DNA from: DAINRZ01 sp964634885 | GTDB taxonomy: Bacteria; Bacteroidota; Ignavibacteria; Kapaibacteriales; UBA2268 | DNA length: 46,303 bases | Assembly: GCA_964634885.1 (NCBI GenBank) | Contig: CAZWLN010000035.1 | Location: forward strand, 1-46,303 | Direction: 5' to 3' | In this document: positions 1-9,808 of the stretch, piece after piece | Layout: the number at the start of each line of letters is the position of its first letter | How positions within the stretch are numbered: position 1 is the stretch's first letter | The notes under the pieces: generated by a model | The model's input: only the letters and a program-made list of their open reading frames with translations | The model's database searches: none | What the model was told of the DNA's origin: nothing | Program-made: the position numbers and the translations under genes

Positions 1-316
1 CACCAGCCACTGACCACCAGCCACTAACCACCAGCCACCAGCCACTGACCACCAGCCACCAGCCACCAGCCACTGACCACCAGCCACTGACCACCAGCCA
101 CTAATCACCAGCAACCAGCCACTGACCACCAGCCACTGACCACCAGCAACCAGCCACTAATCACCAGCAACCAGCCACTGATCACCAGCAACCAGCCACT
201 GATCACCAGCCACCAGCCACTGATCACCAGCCACCAGCCACCAGCCACCAACCACCAGCCACTGATCACCAGCCACCAGCCACCAACCACCAGCCACCGG
301 TCACCGGCCACTGACC
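1..316. repeat. Minisatellite of CCAGCCA-based words
   Basis: The sequence is a degenerate tandem array of short words such as CCAGCCACTGACCA, CCAGCCACTAATCA and CCAGCCACCA, starting at or before the first base of the window and ending near position 316. The array has no fixed period. It is a shuffle of 7- and 14-base words, as expected from slippage and recombination. Its right end overlaps the last codons and stop codon of the neighbouring minus-strand gene. Open frames through the array give only Trp/Gly/Val-rich repeats and are not credible genes. Confidence 0.95.
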
Positions 317-3300
317 ACAACGATAGTATAATTCCTGTTGAAGAGACCGCCGTCGCTGATATTGACCAAATAGGCGCCATTGCTGAGGCTGGAACAATCC
401 ATGGAGTTGACCGATTTACCAGCTTTAAGTGCCAGTTCCTTCTCATGTACCAGGTTGCCCGTCAGGGTGTATATTCCTACTGTTACACTGCAGTCCCTTT
501 CGAGGCTTGCCAGCAGTTCCAGGTCGTCGTTAACAGCCGTGAAGGCGGGTACAATACTGTTGACGGCAAGCGATACCAGCCTGAATCGGACATCGCCCCG
601 GCAGAAGCCGGTAACGGTAAGCGATCCGTTTTTGCGGTTCAAGAGTATGCTCTTTGGTGTAACGGGGGTAAAGTCCGCAATTTCCATCAGTGTTTTGACA
701 GGTACGCTCGCCAGGGCAATACCGTCTATCTTCATCAGGTCGCCTGAGGTTTCAAGAAGGCTACCTGCGAACTCAGGGCCGAGCCTGCCGCTCAGCCTGC
801 CCAACTCCTTGACGGGGCTAATCTCGGTGTAATTGCCGTTGTTCCTCACATAGACGTGGAGAGGCTCGAAAAGGAAATTGTCGAATTTGAAGTCATAGTC
901 GATGGCGCTGACAGACAATTTCGTCAGGTCATGGGACAGGTTCCTGTCGTCATGCCTGAAATGAAGGTAGAAAGTAATGGGCGTACTATATTTTGAAGTA
1001 AGATCGTCGAATTCGAGGGTTGTGTAATACACTTCTTCGGGAGAAGCGGCAAGCAGTGACACAAATGAAGAATCGAGGCAGACGCTGCGCTCGAAGACCT
1101 GAGCCGTACTGTTGTACGTACCCTGCGCCGGAGATATGAATCTCACTTCAAAGGCCCTGGCGTCGCCTGCCCTGAGCAGGAAGGGCGTTGGGGCGTTGTG
1201 GCTGTAATTCGCGTCGTCAATGACAATCGAGTCCACCCATTTATCATAGCCGCTGTTGTTCTTAATTGTAAATGTCCTTGCCTGGTTTTCACCTACCCAG
1301 ACCTGGCCGAAATCCAGGGCGGCAGGCTCCATTGTCAACCGCTCCCTGTATATCTCTGCACTGACACCGATGGTAAATGAAGTGTCGCAGACGGTGCTCT
1401 TAAACGAATACTGTTCGCTGTTAGTTCCGATGGCCATCTCCTCGGGAGTACATGTTACCGTGAATGCGGCGCTGCTTCCGGGAGGCACCGTCAGCCTGTC
1501 CGCAGGTTGTGGGCGGAAGCCGGGTATATTGTTTAATGCTGTAACTATCAGTGTGTCTCCGTACTGGCCTCTATTGCTGAAGGTGAATACCTTCTGCCTT
1601 GCAGTGTCGCATTGTTCTATTGCCGAAAAAGCATGAACCGACCCGGAAAGTTCAATTCGTGGTGTGCGGTGTTCGGAAGAAATTACGACTGTATAGAGCC
1701 TGACTTTGCCTGAGTTTACCGACGTTACGACGAGAGTATCCGTAAAAGTTCCTTCTGCCGAGGCTGAAAAGTGAACGGTATAGTGCATCGTGTCACCGGC
1801 TCCGAGCACATGGGGCAGAGGATAGGCGCCGTCCAGCATCATCTGTGTGCCTGTACTCAAAGTAATGGATGTAATCGTGTCTGCGCTTTTACTTTTGTTA
1901 ATTACAATCACTTCTTTTGTATAATCTCCCGGGCATGTGAGCAGGCCGAAGTCAACAGGTTCAGGTTCAAGGGCGAGCAGGTTTCCGAGGCTTTGCAGGC
2001 GGATGTCGATGCACTTGTCTAAGGGGCACAGGGCCTTTGTTGTCAGGCACAGGCGCGTATCGATCGTAGTGTCTCTCAGGGCAGCGAATTCGAAGTCAAG
2101 CTGTACTTTTTTCCCCGGATCGATTGTAATAGGTAGTGGGGTCTTAAGTTTATAATACCAGTTCACGGGATCGGGATTGAAAGCAAATCCTGTAATCGTA
2201 ACAGGAACCATGCCGTTGTTTTCGGCAATTACAGGCTTAGGTACCGTATCCACAAGGGTTTGTACGGTTCCGGTAATGAGGTCGGGAGTCGTTTCCATGT
2301 CGGAGAAAACACCTCTGCCTTTAACCCTGACAACAATTGAATCGCCGCATGATTTGTCGGAGAATTTAATGATACTGCTGAAATCGCCGGCTGTTGTGGG
2401 TATTAGCGAAAAATTCACATCGGCAGAGTCATTGGTGTTAATTGTAAAGGTACCCGATTCGGCAAATGTAATTAGTGAATTGTCATATTCTGCGGCAGAC
2501 ACTGTCGAAATCATGTTGCCAAGGTTACGCAGCCTGTATTTATATGACAGGCTGTCATCGATGCATATGTCGCCAAGGTCGATAAGCGTGTCGCCGTCCA
2601 GCCGGACAGAAAGGACTTCACCCTGGAGCTTTATTTTATATGGGTTTTTATCACCGTATTTTGTTGTCTTGTCGTCGTTGTTAATCATCAGGAAGACTTC
2701 GACAGGGTCATTGGTTTTTGGGGTATAGGACACAATAGCGTAGTCAGTAGCTCCCGGCTTGATATAGAAAGGAACCGTACTTTTGCTCAGCCACCCGACA
2801 ATCCTGAAGCCCTTAGTACCGTCCGACAGGTATGCCAGGGAGACGGTAAGGTCTGCGTTGCCGGTATTTGAAACAGGGATGGTGTCGAGCATATTGTTAG
2901 TACAATTAAGTGTGAAGTTGCGAACTGAGTCCGACTGAATAATTGGTGAGACGCCGTAAACTTTCAGGACAATATCCATCCATAAGCTGCAGGGCAGCAG
3001 CCTGAAGGAATAGCGCGCCGTGTTCCATCCGGTATCGATGGGAGAAGCAATAAAAACCGACAGTGTCGGCTCTTTCGGGTCAAGATCAACCGGAAAGGCA
3101 GACATGTATTTAAAACTATTATTCGATTCCGCCAGTTTTATCTGGTTAATAGACTCACCCTGGCGGTTCGTTGTCCAGTAAACAGTGTCGCGGGCGCTGC
3201 TGCCGCATTTGACGGAGCCGAAATCGACAAGGGTATCGCTTGGTGTTGCAGACAATCTGAAGGAGGAGCCCTTCAGGTTTACAATGAAAATATTACCCCG

Positions 3301-4527
3301 GATTGTAATTCTCAGGGTGGCAGTGTAATCCTTCTCCTCTTTGGGGGTGTACCTGACAGTAATAATGGAAGAATCGCACTCAGCAACGGTAAACGGGGAA
3401 TTGACAGGGGAGACAATCGAAAATACCTCGTCGGTGTTGTTCAATAGTTCTACCGTAGCGCCGCTGGGTTCGCACGACAGGTTAACAGCAGTAATGTTGG
3501 CCGTGTCGGAGAACGGCAAACAAACGGTGCCGAAATCCAGTTCAGTGTCGGAAACGCTTATCTTTTCCGGTGTCATTCTGTATATGCTTGTGCCGGCCAG
3601 CCAGCCTTTGTTTGCGTCGATGAACCAGACATCGTCGAGATGGGCTCCCTGTATGCCACAATTCTTCAGTTCCCAGGTCCTTCCGGCGTCTTCAGTATAA
3701 TAGACGGCATTCCGGTCTCCGCAAGCCCAGCCGGTTTCCTCGTCGATCATGAAAGCACCGTACATTACAACTCCTGTACTGTATGTACGCCACCTGCTGC
3801 CGTCGTAGAAATGCATGCCGCCGGCGGCTTCGCCTCCGGAACAACTGGTGCCGGCATAAGGAACAAGGAACGAAGTCCCGACGTTGCTAATCTCTTCCTG
3901 CCAGACATCCATTCCTGTGGATTCGAATATGGCCCAGTCGAGGCCGCCGTTGTCGGTTTCCCAGATGTACCCGCTGCTGGTGGCGTAACCCAGGCCTGTT
4001 TCAGAATAGAGTATCAGGTCGGTCATGCCGGAATAGGGTACGGTGTATGTTCTCATGGACCAGGTAGCGCCTCCGTTCGTCGTTCGGCAGAAGTACTGTG
4101 TGTATGGTACTGTGCAGCCTCCGCCGACAACCATCCCGGTATTCTCGTTAACAAAATAGCAACCCCAGTATTGGAGTGCAGGGTCGGGTGTAATATCTGT
4201 CCAGGCTGCGCCTCCATTCGTCGATTTCCAGATGCCTTCGACGCCTGAAGTGTATCCTGTTGTGGCAGTAGGGAAGTGGATGCTTTCCAGGTGGTAACTA
4301 CCGGGAACGATGGAAGCAAGCCAGTTATTCCCTCCGTCTGTCGTTCTCAGCACATGGCCGTTAAAGCCGCAGATCCAGCCGTGAATGCCGTCCGGGAGGA
4401 AAAAAACGTCGAGATAGTGTGTTTTGTTGAATCCGGCAGGGATATTGGTTACTTTTTCCCAGTATTGGGAGTATATGTTATTGGTTGTTATCGCAAATAA
4501 AAATATCAGTAAAGCATACTTTTTCAT
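301..4527 (-). CDS. Large secreted surface protein: BNR/YCF48-like repeats, ASPM/Hydin-like domains, T9SS sorting tail
   Basis: The 1408-aa product starts with a typical signal peptide (residues 1-20, ending ..NNIYS-Q). Residues about 55-300 hold at least five Asp-box-like motifs (TTDGGNNW, STNGGAAW, TTNGGATW, TDNGGLDW, TEDAGRTW), suggesting a BNR/YCF48-type beta-propeller. Residues about 320-1150 are a chain of Ig-like 'choice-of-anchor D' (ASPM-SPD2-Hydin-like) units. They are recognisable by repeated DFG-starts such as DFGTVCLPFS, DFGSVKCGSS, DFGLLTCPGD and DFGQVWVGEN. The last 65 residues (VGIYTLTGNLVHEKELAL.. to ..SNGAYLVNISDG) fit a T9SS type A sorting domain, so the protein is probably exported by SprA-type T9SS and fixed at the cell surface. 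The start is the only ATG preceding the signal peptide; its ribosome site is weak. The last codons and the TGA lie inside the adjacent minisatellite. The ligand is unknown. Fold-level calls are fairly secure; function is inferred. Confidence 0.9.
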   Translation of the reverse strand: MKKYALLIFLFAITTNNIYSQYWEKVTNIPAGFNKTHYLDVFFLPDGIHGWICGFNGHVLRTTDGGNNWLASIVPGSYHLESIHFPTATTGYTSGVEGIWKSTNGGAAWTDITPDPALQYWGCYFVNENTGMVVGGGCTVPYTQYFCRTTNGGATWSMRTYTVPYSGMTDLILYSETGLGYATSSGYIWETDNGGLDWAIFESTGMDVWQEEISNVGTSFLVPYAGTSCSGGEAAGGMHFYDGSRWRTYSTGVVMYGAFMIDEETGWACGDRNAVYYTEDAGRTWELKNCGIQGAHLDDVWFIDANKGWLAGTSIYRMTPEKISVSDTELDFGTVCLPFSDTANITAVNLSCEPSGATVELLNNTDEVFSIVSPVNSPFTVAECDSSIITVRYTPKEEKDYTATLRITIRGNIFIVNLKGSSFRLSATPSDTLVDFGSVKCGSSARDTVYWTTNRQGESINQIKLAESNNSFKYMSAFPVDLDPKEPTLSVFIASPIDTGWNTARYSFRLLPCSLWMDIVLKVYGVSPIIQSDSVRNFTLNCTNNMLDTIPVSNTGNADLTVSLAYLSDGTKGFRIVGWLSKSTVPFYIKPGATDYAIVSYTPKTNDPVEVFLMINNDDKTTKYGDKNPYKIKLQGEVLSVRLDGDTLIDLGDICIDDSLSYKYRLRNLGNMISTVSAAEYDNSLITFAESGTFTINTNDSADVNFSLIPTTAGDFSSIIKFSDKSCGDSIVVRVKGRGVFSDMETTPDLITGTVQTLVDTVPKPVIAENNGMVPVTITGFAFNPDPVNWYYKLKTPLPITIDPGKKVQLDFEFAALRDTTIDTRLCLTTKALCPLDKCIDIRLQSLGNLLALEPEPVDFGLLTCPGDYTKEVIVINKSKSADTITSITLSTGTQMMLDGAYPLPHVLGAGDTMHYTVHFSASAEGTFTDTLVVTSVNSGKVRLYTVVISSEHRTPRIELSGSVHAFSAIEQCDTARQKVFTFSNRGQYGDTLIVTALNNIPGFRPQPADRLTVPPGSSAAFTVTCTPEEMAIGTNSEQYSFKSTVCDTSFTIGVSAEIYRERLTMEPAALDFGQVWVGENQARTFTIKNNSGYDKWVDSIVIDDANYSHNAPTPFLLRAGDARAFEVRFISPAQGTYNSTAQVFERSVCLDSSFVSLLAASPEEVYYTTLEFDDLTSKYSTPITFYLHFRHDDRNLSHDLTKLSVSAIDYDFKFDNFLFEPLHVYVRNNGNYTEISPVKELGRLSGRLGPEFAGSLLETSGDLMKIDGIALASVPVKTLMEIADFTPVTPKSILLNRKNGSLTVTGFCRGDVRFRLVSLAVNSIVPAFTAVNDDLELLASLERDCSVTVGIYTLTGNLVHEKELALKAGKSVNSMDCSSLSNGAYLVNISDGGLFNRNYTIVVVSGR

Positions 4528-4688
4528 TATCGTTGCTTTAATTAGTAAAAAAATATTTCCATAAGCTATCTAAAATTTCAATAATTTCAAAAAAAATCAT
4601 AGCATTTCAACTATAATATGTCAAGACTCAAAAAGTAGCACAATATTTGTTAATATTTTCAAGTTAATAAAAATAATTGAATAGAATA
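4528..4688. promoter_or_regulatory. Divergent AT-rich intergenic region between two envelope genes
   Basis: These 161 bases separate the divergent starts of the T9SS surface protein (minus) and the OmpA-like protein (plus), so both promoters should lie here. The stretch is very AT-rich, with several A and T runs. I see no clear dyad operator and did not identify -33/-7 boxes with confidence. Confidence 0.4.
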
Positions 4689-6785
4689 ATGTCGAATAAA
4701 TTGAAATATAAGAGCTTAAAGTTATTACCGGCGATGCTGGCAGCGCTGGCAATCCTGTCATTGACCGGCAGTAGCCCGGCTTTTTCACAGGTGAACGTCG
4801 ATTCGAAATATGGGGGTTATTTTCACTATAACCGGAATTATCACAACTCAGACTTCGGGAGCCTGCCGGGGGTGCCAAACTGCTGCCCGGCGTTCATCGA
4901 CGGGACAGGCAGCGGCTTTTCGCTGGGAATTTTCTATTTTCATAAGTTCAGCGATCTCCTTTTCTCCCAGCTAAAATTAGGCTACATTACTTTAGACGCT
5001 AAATTCAAGTCTGTCGAAAAAATAATTGTGAGCCTGAACGGAGCCGGTGTTGACGGTGAATTCGAACACAGGCTGGACATCAGCCTCGGCATGGGGCTGC
5101 TGGAACATCTGCTGACATTCAAGCTGAAGAACCTTTACCTTTCTGCCGGCATTACGGGTGGGGTAACAATTGTAAGGGATTACAGCCAGGTGGAAGTTAT
5201 TACAAAACCCGACGGCCTGGTAACTTTCCTCGACGAAGACGGCAACAACACCGGTAAATTCACACGCAATGAGAAAAGCGGACAGATACAGTCAATTACC
5301 AGTTTCAATGCATTTTTTACCACAGGCGTAAGCTATTCGCTGCCGCTGAATCAAGACTTCTCCCTGTCGCTGGTGCCTGAAGTGTATTACAGCTATGCCC
5401 TGACAAACGTCGTCAAAGGGAGGGACTGGAGCGCTAATGCACTAAGGGTTGGACTCTCGGTGATTTACAACTATGTTTTCGAAGAAGAGGAAGTTGTCGA
5501 TAGCGCTGCTGCAGAGACAAATGAAGAAGTCGTCGCCGACAATAACGAATTCTATGCCATTGCAACCGAAGACATCAGGGGGCGCGGCGTCCTGCCGTTT
5601 GCAGCCGGGCACAGCGCTCATGTAAGGGTTGCCGGGCTTAGCAATAACATCGAACTGGGGGAGACGAAGTTCAAAGTCGAGGAATTTCAGTCTCTCAACA
5701 TGACTCCCTTACTCAATTATATATTCTTCGACAATAACTCTGCTTCGATTCCCCAGAGGTATATTTTACTGGACGCAGAAAGAGCAGAAGAGTTTGAGCC
5801 TGCCAATCTCGTTAACAGCAGTACCTTAGAGACATATTACCATGTGCTTAATATCATCGGTTACAGGATGAAAGAAGACAAGGACGCCGTGATTACTGTG
5901 ACGGGATGCAATTCAGACAACGGGCAGGAAAGGAATAACAAAGAACTGTCGTTCAGAAGGGCAAAAGCTGTTGCAGAGTATCTCATCAATACATGGCAGA
6001 TCGAACCGGCAAGGGTTAAAGCCGAAGCCCGCAACCTGCCGGCCACTCCTTCACGTAACAATCACCCTGAAGGGATGGAAGAGAACAGGAGGGTGGAGAT
6101 CGAGTCTTCGAACCCTGAAATACTAAGGCCTTTCATTTCCAACGACACACTTGTGATTACTGTTCCCGGTAAGCTGCGTTTCTACATCGACCTGCGGACA
6201 AGGTCCACGGAATACGAATGGGAACTGCAGGTGTTCCAGGGAGAAAAGCTGTTGTTCAGCAGGACGGGCAACGACAAGCCGCCACAGTGTATCGAGTGGG
6301 AATTGGACAAGGACCGTTACAAGGTGCCCCGCGGCTCAGGCAGCGTCTATTACCGGTTCATAGCAAAAGACAATGAGAATGTGATTGCCAATTTGAAGGA
6401 AGATATAAAGTTCGATGTGCAGAACATCGAGACAAAGAGGCTTAATAATCTTGAAGACAAAAAAATCGACAACTACAGCCTCATTCTCTACCAGTACAAC
6501 TCTTCGAACCTGACAAAGGAGAATGAGAGCATTGCCGATTTCATCAAAGGCAACCTTACCGACAGGTCAACCATATACATTACCGGTTTTACCGATGAAA
6601 TAGGCGACGGGGAGTACAACATGGAACTGTCTGAGAAACGCGCACGTAAGCTGAAAGAAATACTGTCGAGCAATGCCTTTGAACGCGGCCTTGGCAAAGA
6701 AGTACAACTACACGACAACAAGCTGCCCGAAGGCAGGTTTTACAACAGGACAGTAAAAGTCAGGGTCGAAACACCGGTCAATTAA
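4689..6785 (+). CDS. OmpA-family outer-membrane protein with two OmpA-like domains
   Basis: I choose ATG 4689 (698 aa) because it directly begins a good signal peptide (KYKSLKLLPAMLAALAIL.. cut near PAFS-Q); an in-frame TTG four codons upstream is less likely. After export, residues about 35-265 look like an outer-membrane beta-barrel (aromatic, alternating strands, ending VIYNYVFEEEE). An acidic linker follows. A first OmpA-like module lies at about 340-475 (FFDNNSASIP.. ELSFRRAKAVAEYL.. NRRVEIES). A beta-rich spacer comes next, and then a second OmpA-like module to the C-terminus with the peptidoglycan-binding signature TGFTDEIGDGEYN..LSEKRA. Family knowledge suggests it tethers the outer membrane to peptidoglycan. 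The protein at 13958-15943 is a paralogue with the same plan. Its 3' end overlaps the stop of the convergent PTS gene by four bases. Confidence 0.9.
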   Translation: MSNKLKYKSLKLLPAMLAALAILSLTGSSPAFSQVNVDSKYGGYFHYNRNYHNSDFGSLPGVPNCCPAFIDGTGSGFSLGIFYFHKFSDLLFSQLKLGYITLDAKFKSVEKIIVSLNGAGVDGEFEHRLDISLGMGLLEHLLTFKLKNLYLSAGITGGVTIVRDYSQVEVITKPDGLVTFLDEDGNNTGKFTRNEKSGQIQSITSFNAFFTTGVSYSLPLNQDFSLSLVPEVYYSYALTNVVKGRDWSANALRVGLSVIYNYVFEEEEVVDSAAAETNEEVVADNNEFYAIATEDIRGRGVLPFAAGHSAHVRVAGLSNNIELGETKFKVEEFQSLNMTPLLNYIFFDNNSASIPQRYILLDAERAEEFEPANLVNSSTLETYYHVLNIIGYRMKEDKDAVITVTGCNSDNGQERNNKELSFRRAKAVAEYLINTWQIEPARVKAEARNLPATPSRNNHPEGMEENRRVEIESSNPEILRPFISNDTLVITVPGKLRFYIDLRTRSTEYEWELQVFQGEKLLFSRTGNDKPPQCIEWELDKDRYKVPRGSGSVYYRFIAKDNENVIANLKEDIKFDVQNIETKRLNNLEDKKIDNYSLILYQYNSSNLTKENESIADFIKGNLTDRSTIYITGFTDEIGDGEYNMELSEKRARKLKEILSSNAFERGLGKEVQLHDNKLPEGRFYNRTVKVRVETPVN

Positions 6786-7243
6786 TCCTTGTCTTCTGCT
6801 GCTGCAAATCTGCTTAACAATTCTTCCGGTGTTGAGCAATCGAGTACCGACTGCCTGAAATCATCGTCGTTCAGCAGCCTTGAGATCCGGCTCAGCAGCC
6901 TCAAATGGCTGCCGACATTGCTTTCCCTACCCAGAAGCAGCAATACGATGCTGACCTCTTTTCCGTCGATGGCGTCATAGTCTATCGGGGTCCCGAGTAC
7001 TGCAAGTGATGCAACGCTGTCGCTTACAGAATTGGTCTTGGCGTGTGGCAGGGCAATGCCCTTGCCTATTCCGGTGGACATTATCTTTTCGCGCTCGAAG
7101 ACTTCTTTTTTCGCTTCCTCACGGTTAGTAATCCTTCCGGATTCCATCGCAAGGTCAAGCATCCTCTCCAGGAGATATTTCTTGTTTTCAGCCTGAAGGC
7201 CAAGCCTGATGGAATTAATACTCAATATATCGACAATTTTCAT
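6782..7243 (-). CDS. PTS EIIA domain protein (PtsN / fructose-mannitol EIIA type)
   Basis: The 153-aa protein is a single EIIA domain of the fructose/PtsN class. The phosphorylatable histidine is His67 in the motif GIGKGIALPHAKT, and the downstream segment (VSIVLLLLGRES.. HLRLLSRISRLL) matches the family. No EIIB/EIIC permease is present, so a regulatory role like nitrogen-PTS EIIA (phosphate relay from NPr/EI to regulators) is more likely than sugar transport; that part is inference. It lies 51 bases downstream of the sugar-nucleotide fusion gene on the same strand, so co-transcription is likely. Its TAA overlaps the TAA of the convergent OmpA gene. Length is normal for stand-alone EIIA domains. 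Confidence 0.92.
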   Translation of the reverse strand: MKIVDILSINSIRLGLQAENKKYLLERMLDLAMESGRITNREEAKKEVFEREKIMSTGIGKGIALPHAKTNSVSDSVASLAVLGTPIDYDAIDGKEVSIVLLLLGRESNVGSHLRLLSRISRLLNDDDFRQSVLDCSTPEELLSRFAAAEDKD

Positions 7244-7294
7244 TTTTCAGCCTGTGTAAATGTACCAGAAAAAATTGAGCTAAACAACGCCGGC

Positions 7295-9808
7295 CTATTC
7301 TTCGTCTTTCCACTGGGTTACCAGTGAACTGAATTTATTGGACAGGGTTACTGCCGATTCGATGTCGTTACTTTCAGCTATTACATAGAAAGAAGCCTTT
7401 TCTTTGTTCGGCAGCAGCAAAATGCTGTCGTCGTTGTCCATGAACATTTTAACGCCTTCGACGAGTTGCCTGTTCATCCTGTCGGAGTGTTCCATTGCTT
7501 TTCTCATGACAGTACCTTTGTATTCCCAGGGTACCTGTACATCGACGGTATGCTGGAAACGCCTTGGCAGCGATTCATCTATCTCCGATATTTTCAAACC
7601 TGTTACGGCGAGCATCTCAAGTATCTTGCCGACAGTGAACATGCCGTCGGAAGCGAAAAGAAATTCACTGAAGATGTAGCCGCCCCAGATGCCGCCGACA
7701 AACATTATCGACTCATCTCTTGTCGATTCCATCATGGCAGAATGTGAATCCTGTATCCTGATTACTTCGACATTGTAGTCCGAGGCAATCTGTTCAATCT
7801 CGTTTGTGGCAACGATTGACGTGGCAATCTTATAGGGTTCGCGGTGCCGGTTCGTTTCTAAGAAGAGTTTGGTGATGATCGACAGCAGGCGCATCGGTGG
7901 GTACCACACTCCGCGTTCGTCGATGAGCGAAATCTTTTCTGCGCCGGGTTCCATCCTGAAACCGAGTTCGTAGCCCAGCGAACGCATAATTTTTTCCACT
8001 TCGTCGTCTTCGTATGAAGCCCCTGGGATGAATCCCGGCTGGTAGCGCGAAGCGTCCACAAAGTCGTGCAGCGACAGGGCTTCGGTGTTCAGCTTACCGA
8101 GGACATAGGGGAAAATGGATGAGGCTAAGCCGTAGGAATAGTCCATCAGGAGCTTGAATTTCCTTTTTTTGATCAATTCAGTGTCAAGCGCCTGTATGAA
8201 ACGGTTAACGTAAATCTCATTGGCGCGTTCGGGATAGTTAAGGTTGCCTACCTCCGAGTGATTAACCCTTTTAATGTCTTCACCAAAGAAGTATCTTTCT
8301 ACGGACTTGGTGCGGGAGATGGGTATATCCCTGCCTTCTTTGTTAAAGATGATGACTTCTGTTTCGTAGGGATTGCGTGGTGATTTCCTGACATGGAAAC
8401 CGCCTGCGTACTTGCCGATTCTCAGGTCCTGCCTTGTCTGGGGAATGGAGGTGACCTGGAGGTCGTCCACATTGACACCCACGGAAGCCAGTCCGGCTGC
8501 AACTGTCCTTTTCATTATCCTCGAGACTTTGTCGGGGTCGCGGCTGGCTATGAGCGTGGTATTGGACCCGAAAGCCATGCCTATCGAGGCGCCCAGCTTT
8601 GCGCCGAATTCAGGGTTGATGTCGATATTGGAAATGCCGGATATACGGGCGTCTGTGAACAATTCTTTGAAGAGCTTGCCTTCCTGCACAAGTGATGTGG
8701 AAAGCGTAGCGCCGACTTCGACAATTTTGTTGGGCCACAGCTTAATATTGGGCATCAGCATCGAGTTGCTGCCGATGGAGCAGCCCTCGGCGATGAACAC
8801 GTTTTCGGAGATGGTGGCGGACCTGCCGATGCGGCAATTGTTGCAAATCACATCGTCGGTAGCTTCGACGAAGTCTTCAATCTTCACATTATCCCAGAGA
8901 GTAACATTGGTAAGTTTTACACCGGAGCCGATCGATACGTTTTCGCCGAGGACACAGTTGTGCAGCTCGGAGTAATCGCCGACGACGGAGCCGTTACCGA
9001 TGATTACTTTCCCGGTAATCTTTGCAGTTGGGGCAATCTTCGTTTTTGTACCAATGATCAGCCTGTCTTTTTCCACTCCCTTGAGACTGAGGTTTACTTT
9101 ACCCTGTAAAGAGTCGAGGACGCCCAACTGGTATTCGTTGAGGTTGCCGATGTCCCGCCAGTATCCTTCGGCAATATAGCCGTAAAGGGGCATTTTCTGC
9201 CTCAGCATTTCGGGAAAGAGGTCTTTACTGAAGTCAAATTCTTCCTGGTAGGGAATCAGGTCGAGGACTTCAGGTTCGAGTATATATATGCCGGTGTTGA
9301 TGGTATCTGAGAAAACCTGTCCCCAGGAGGGCTTTTCGAGGAAACGTGTAATGGCTCCTTCTTCGTCGGTCATGACGATGCCGTATTGGAGCGGAGTGGA
9401 CACGCGTGTGAGGAGGATGGTAGCCTTGGCTTTCTTTTGTATATGGTATTCGACGGCTTTCGTGATGTCGAAGTCGGTCAGGACGTCGCCGCTGATGACG
9501 ATGAACCTGTCTTTGCCCAACAGTTCGTATGCGTTCTTAACTGCTCCGGCAGTGCCGTAGTCAGCGCTTGCAAGCATATATTTCATGTTGATGCCGAAGT
9601 TGGTGCCGTCTTCGAAATAGGAGGTAATGATTTCTGGATGGAAGTACAGCACGGAGACGATTTCTTTGATGCTGTGTTTTTTCAGAAGGTCAACGATGTG
9701 TTCCATCATTGGCGTATTCAACACGGGAACCATTGGTTTGGGAATAGTCATCGTCAGGGGCCTGAGCCTCGTTCCGAATCCACCGGCCATAATAACAGCT
9801 TTGTTCAT
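7295..9808 (-). CDS. Mannose-1-phosphate guanylyltransferase-like / phosphomannomutase-like fusion
   Basis: I choose ATG 9808 (837 aa) because it starts MNKAVIMAGGFGTRLRPLT, the nucleotidyltransferase signature, and has a strong AAAGAGG ribosome site five bases upstream; the open frame extends 25 codons further without support. Residues 1-240 are the sugar-phosphate nucleotidyltransferase (G9-R14 signature, Lys24, ISGDVLTDFD metal site). Residues about 250-375 are hexapeptide left-handed beta-helix repeats. Residues about 385-837 are a phosphoglucomutase/phosphomannomutase-like unit. The reaction expected from the first domain is NTP + sugar-1-P to NDP-sugar, probably GDP-mannose, feeding glycan synthesis. 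The mutase part looks degenerate. The phosphoserine loop usually TASHNP reads RKSPRNP (474-480), and the metal loop usually DGDGDR is MEPGAEK (619-625). It may be structural or regulatory. The substrate nucleotide is not provable from sequence alone. Confidence 0.88.
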   Translation of the reverse strand: MNKAVIMAGGFGTRLRPLTMTIPKPMVPVLNTPMMEHIVDLLKKHSIKEIVSVLYFHPEIITSYFEDGTNFGINMKYMLASADYGTAGAVKNAYELLGKDRFIVISGDVLTDFDITKAVEYHIQKKAKATILLTRVSTPLQYGIVMTDEEGAITRFLEKPSWGQVFSDTINTGIYILEPEVLDLIPYQEEFDFSKDLFPEMLRQKMPLYGYIAEGYWRDIGNLNEYQLGVLDSLQGKVNLSLKGVEKDRLIIGTKTKIAPTAKITGKVIIGNGSVVGDYSELHNCVLGENVSIGSGVKLTNVTLWDNVKIEDFVEATDDVICNNCRIGRSATISENVFIAEGCSIGSNSMLMPNIKLWPNKIVEVGATLSTSLVQEGKLFKELFTDARISGISNIDINPEFGAKLGASIGMAFGSNTTLIASRDPDKVSRIMKRTVAAGLASVGVNVDDLQVTSIPQTRQDLRIGKYAGGFHVRKSPRNPYETEVIIFNKEGRDIPISRTKSVERYFFGEDIKRVNHSEVGNLNYPERANEIYVNRFIQALDTELIKKRKFKLLMDYSYGLASSIFPYVLGKLNTEALSLHDFVDASRYQPGFIPGASYEDDEVEKIMRSLGYELGFRMEPGAEKISLIDERGVWYPPMRLLSIITKLFLETNRHREPYKIATSIVATNEIEQIASDYNVEVIRIQDSHSAMMESTRDESIMFVGGIWGGYIFSEFLFASDGMFTVGKILEMLAVTGLKISEIDESLPRRFQHTVDVQVPWEYKGTVMRKAMEHSDRMNRQLVEGVKMFMDNDDSILLLPNKEKASFYVIAESNDIESAVTLSNKFSSLVTQWKDEE

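Noticed and set aside
105..446. Open frame encoding a Trp/Gly/Val-rich repeat protein through the minisatellite
   Set aside because: It is a by-product of the tandem array and overlaps the end of a real gene; no ribosome site or secretion signal supports it.
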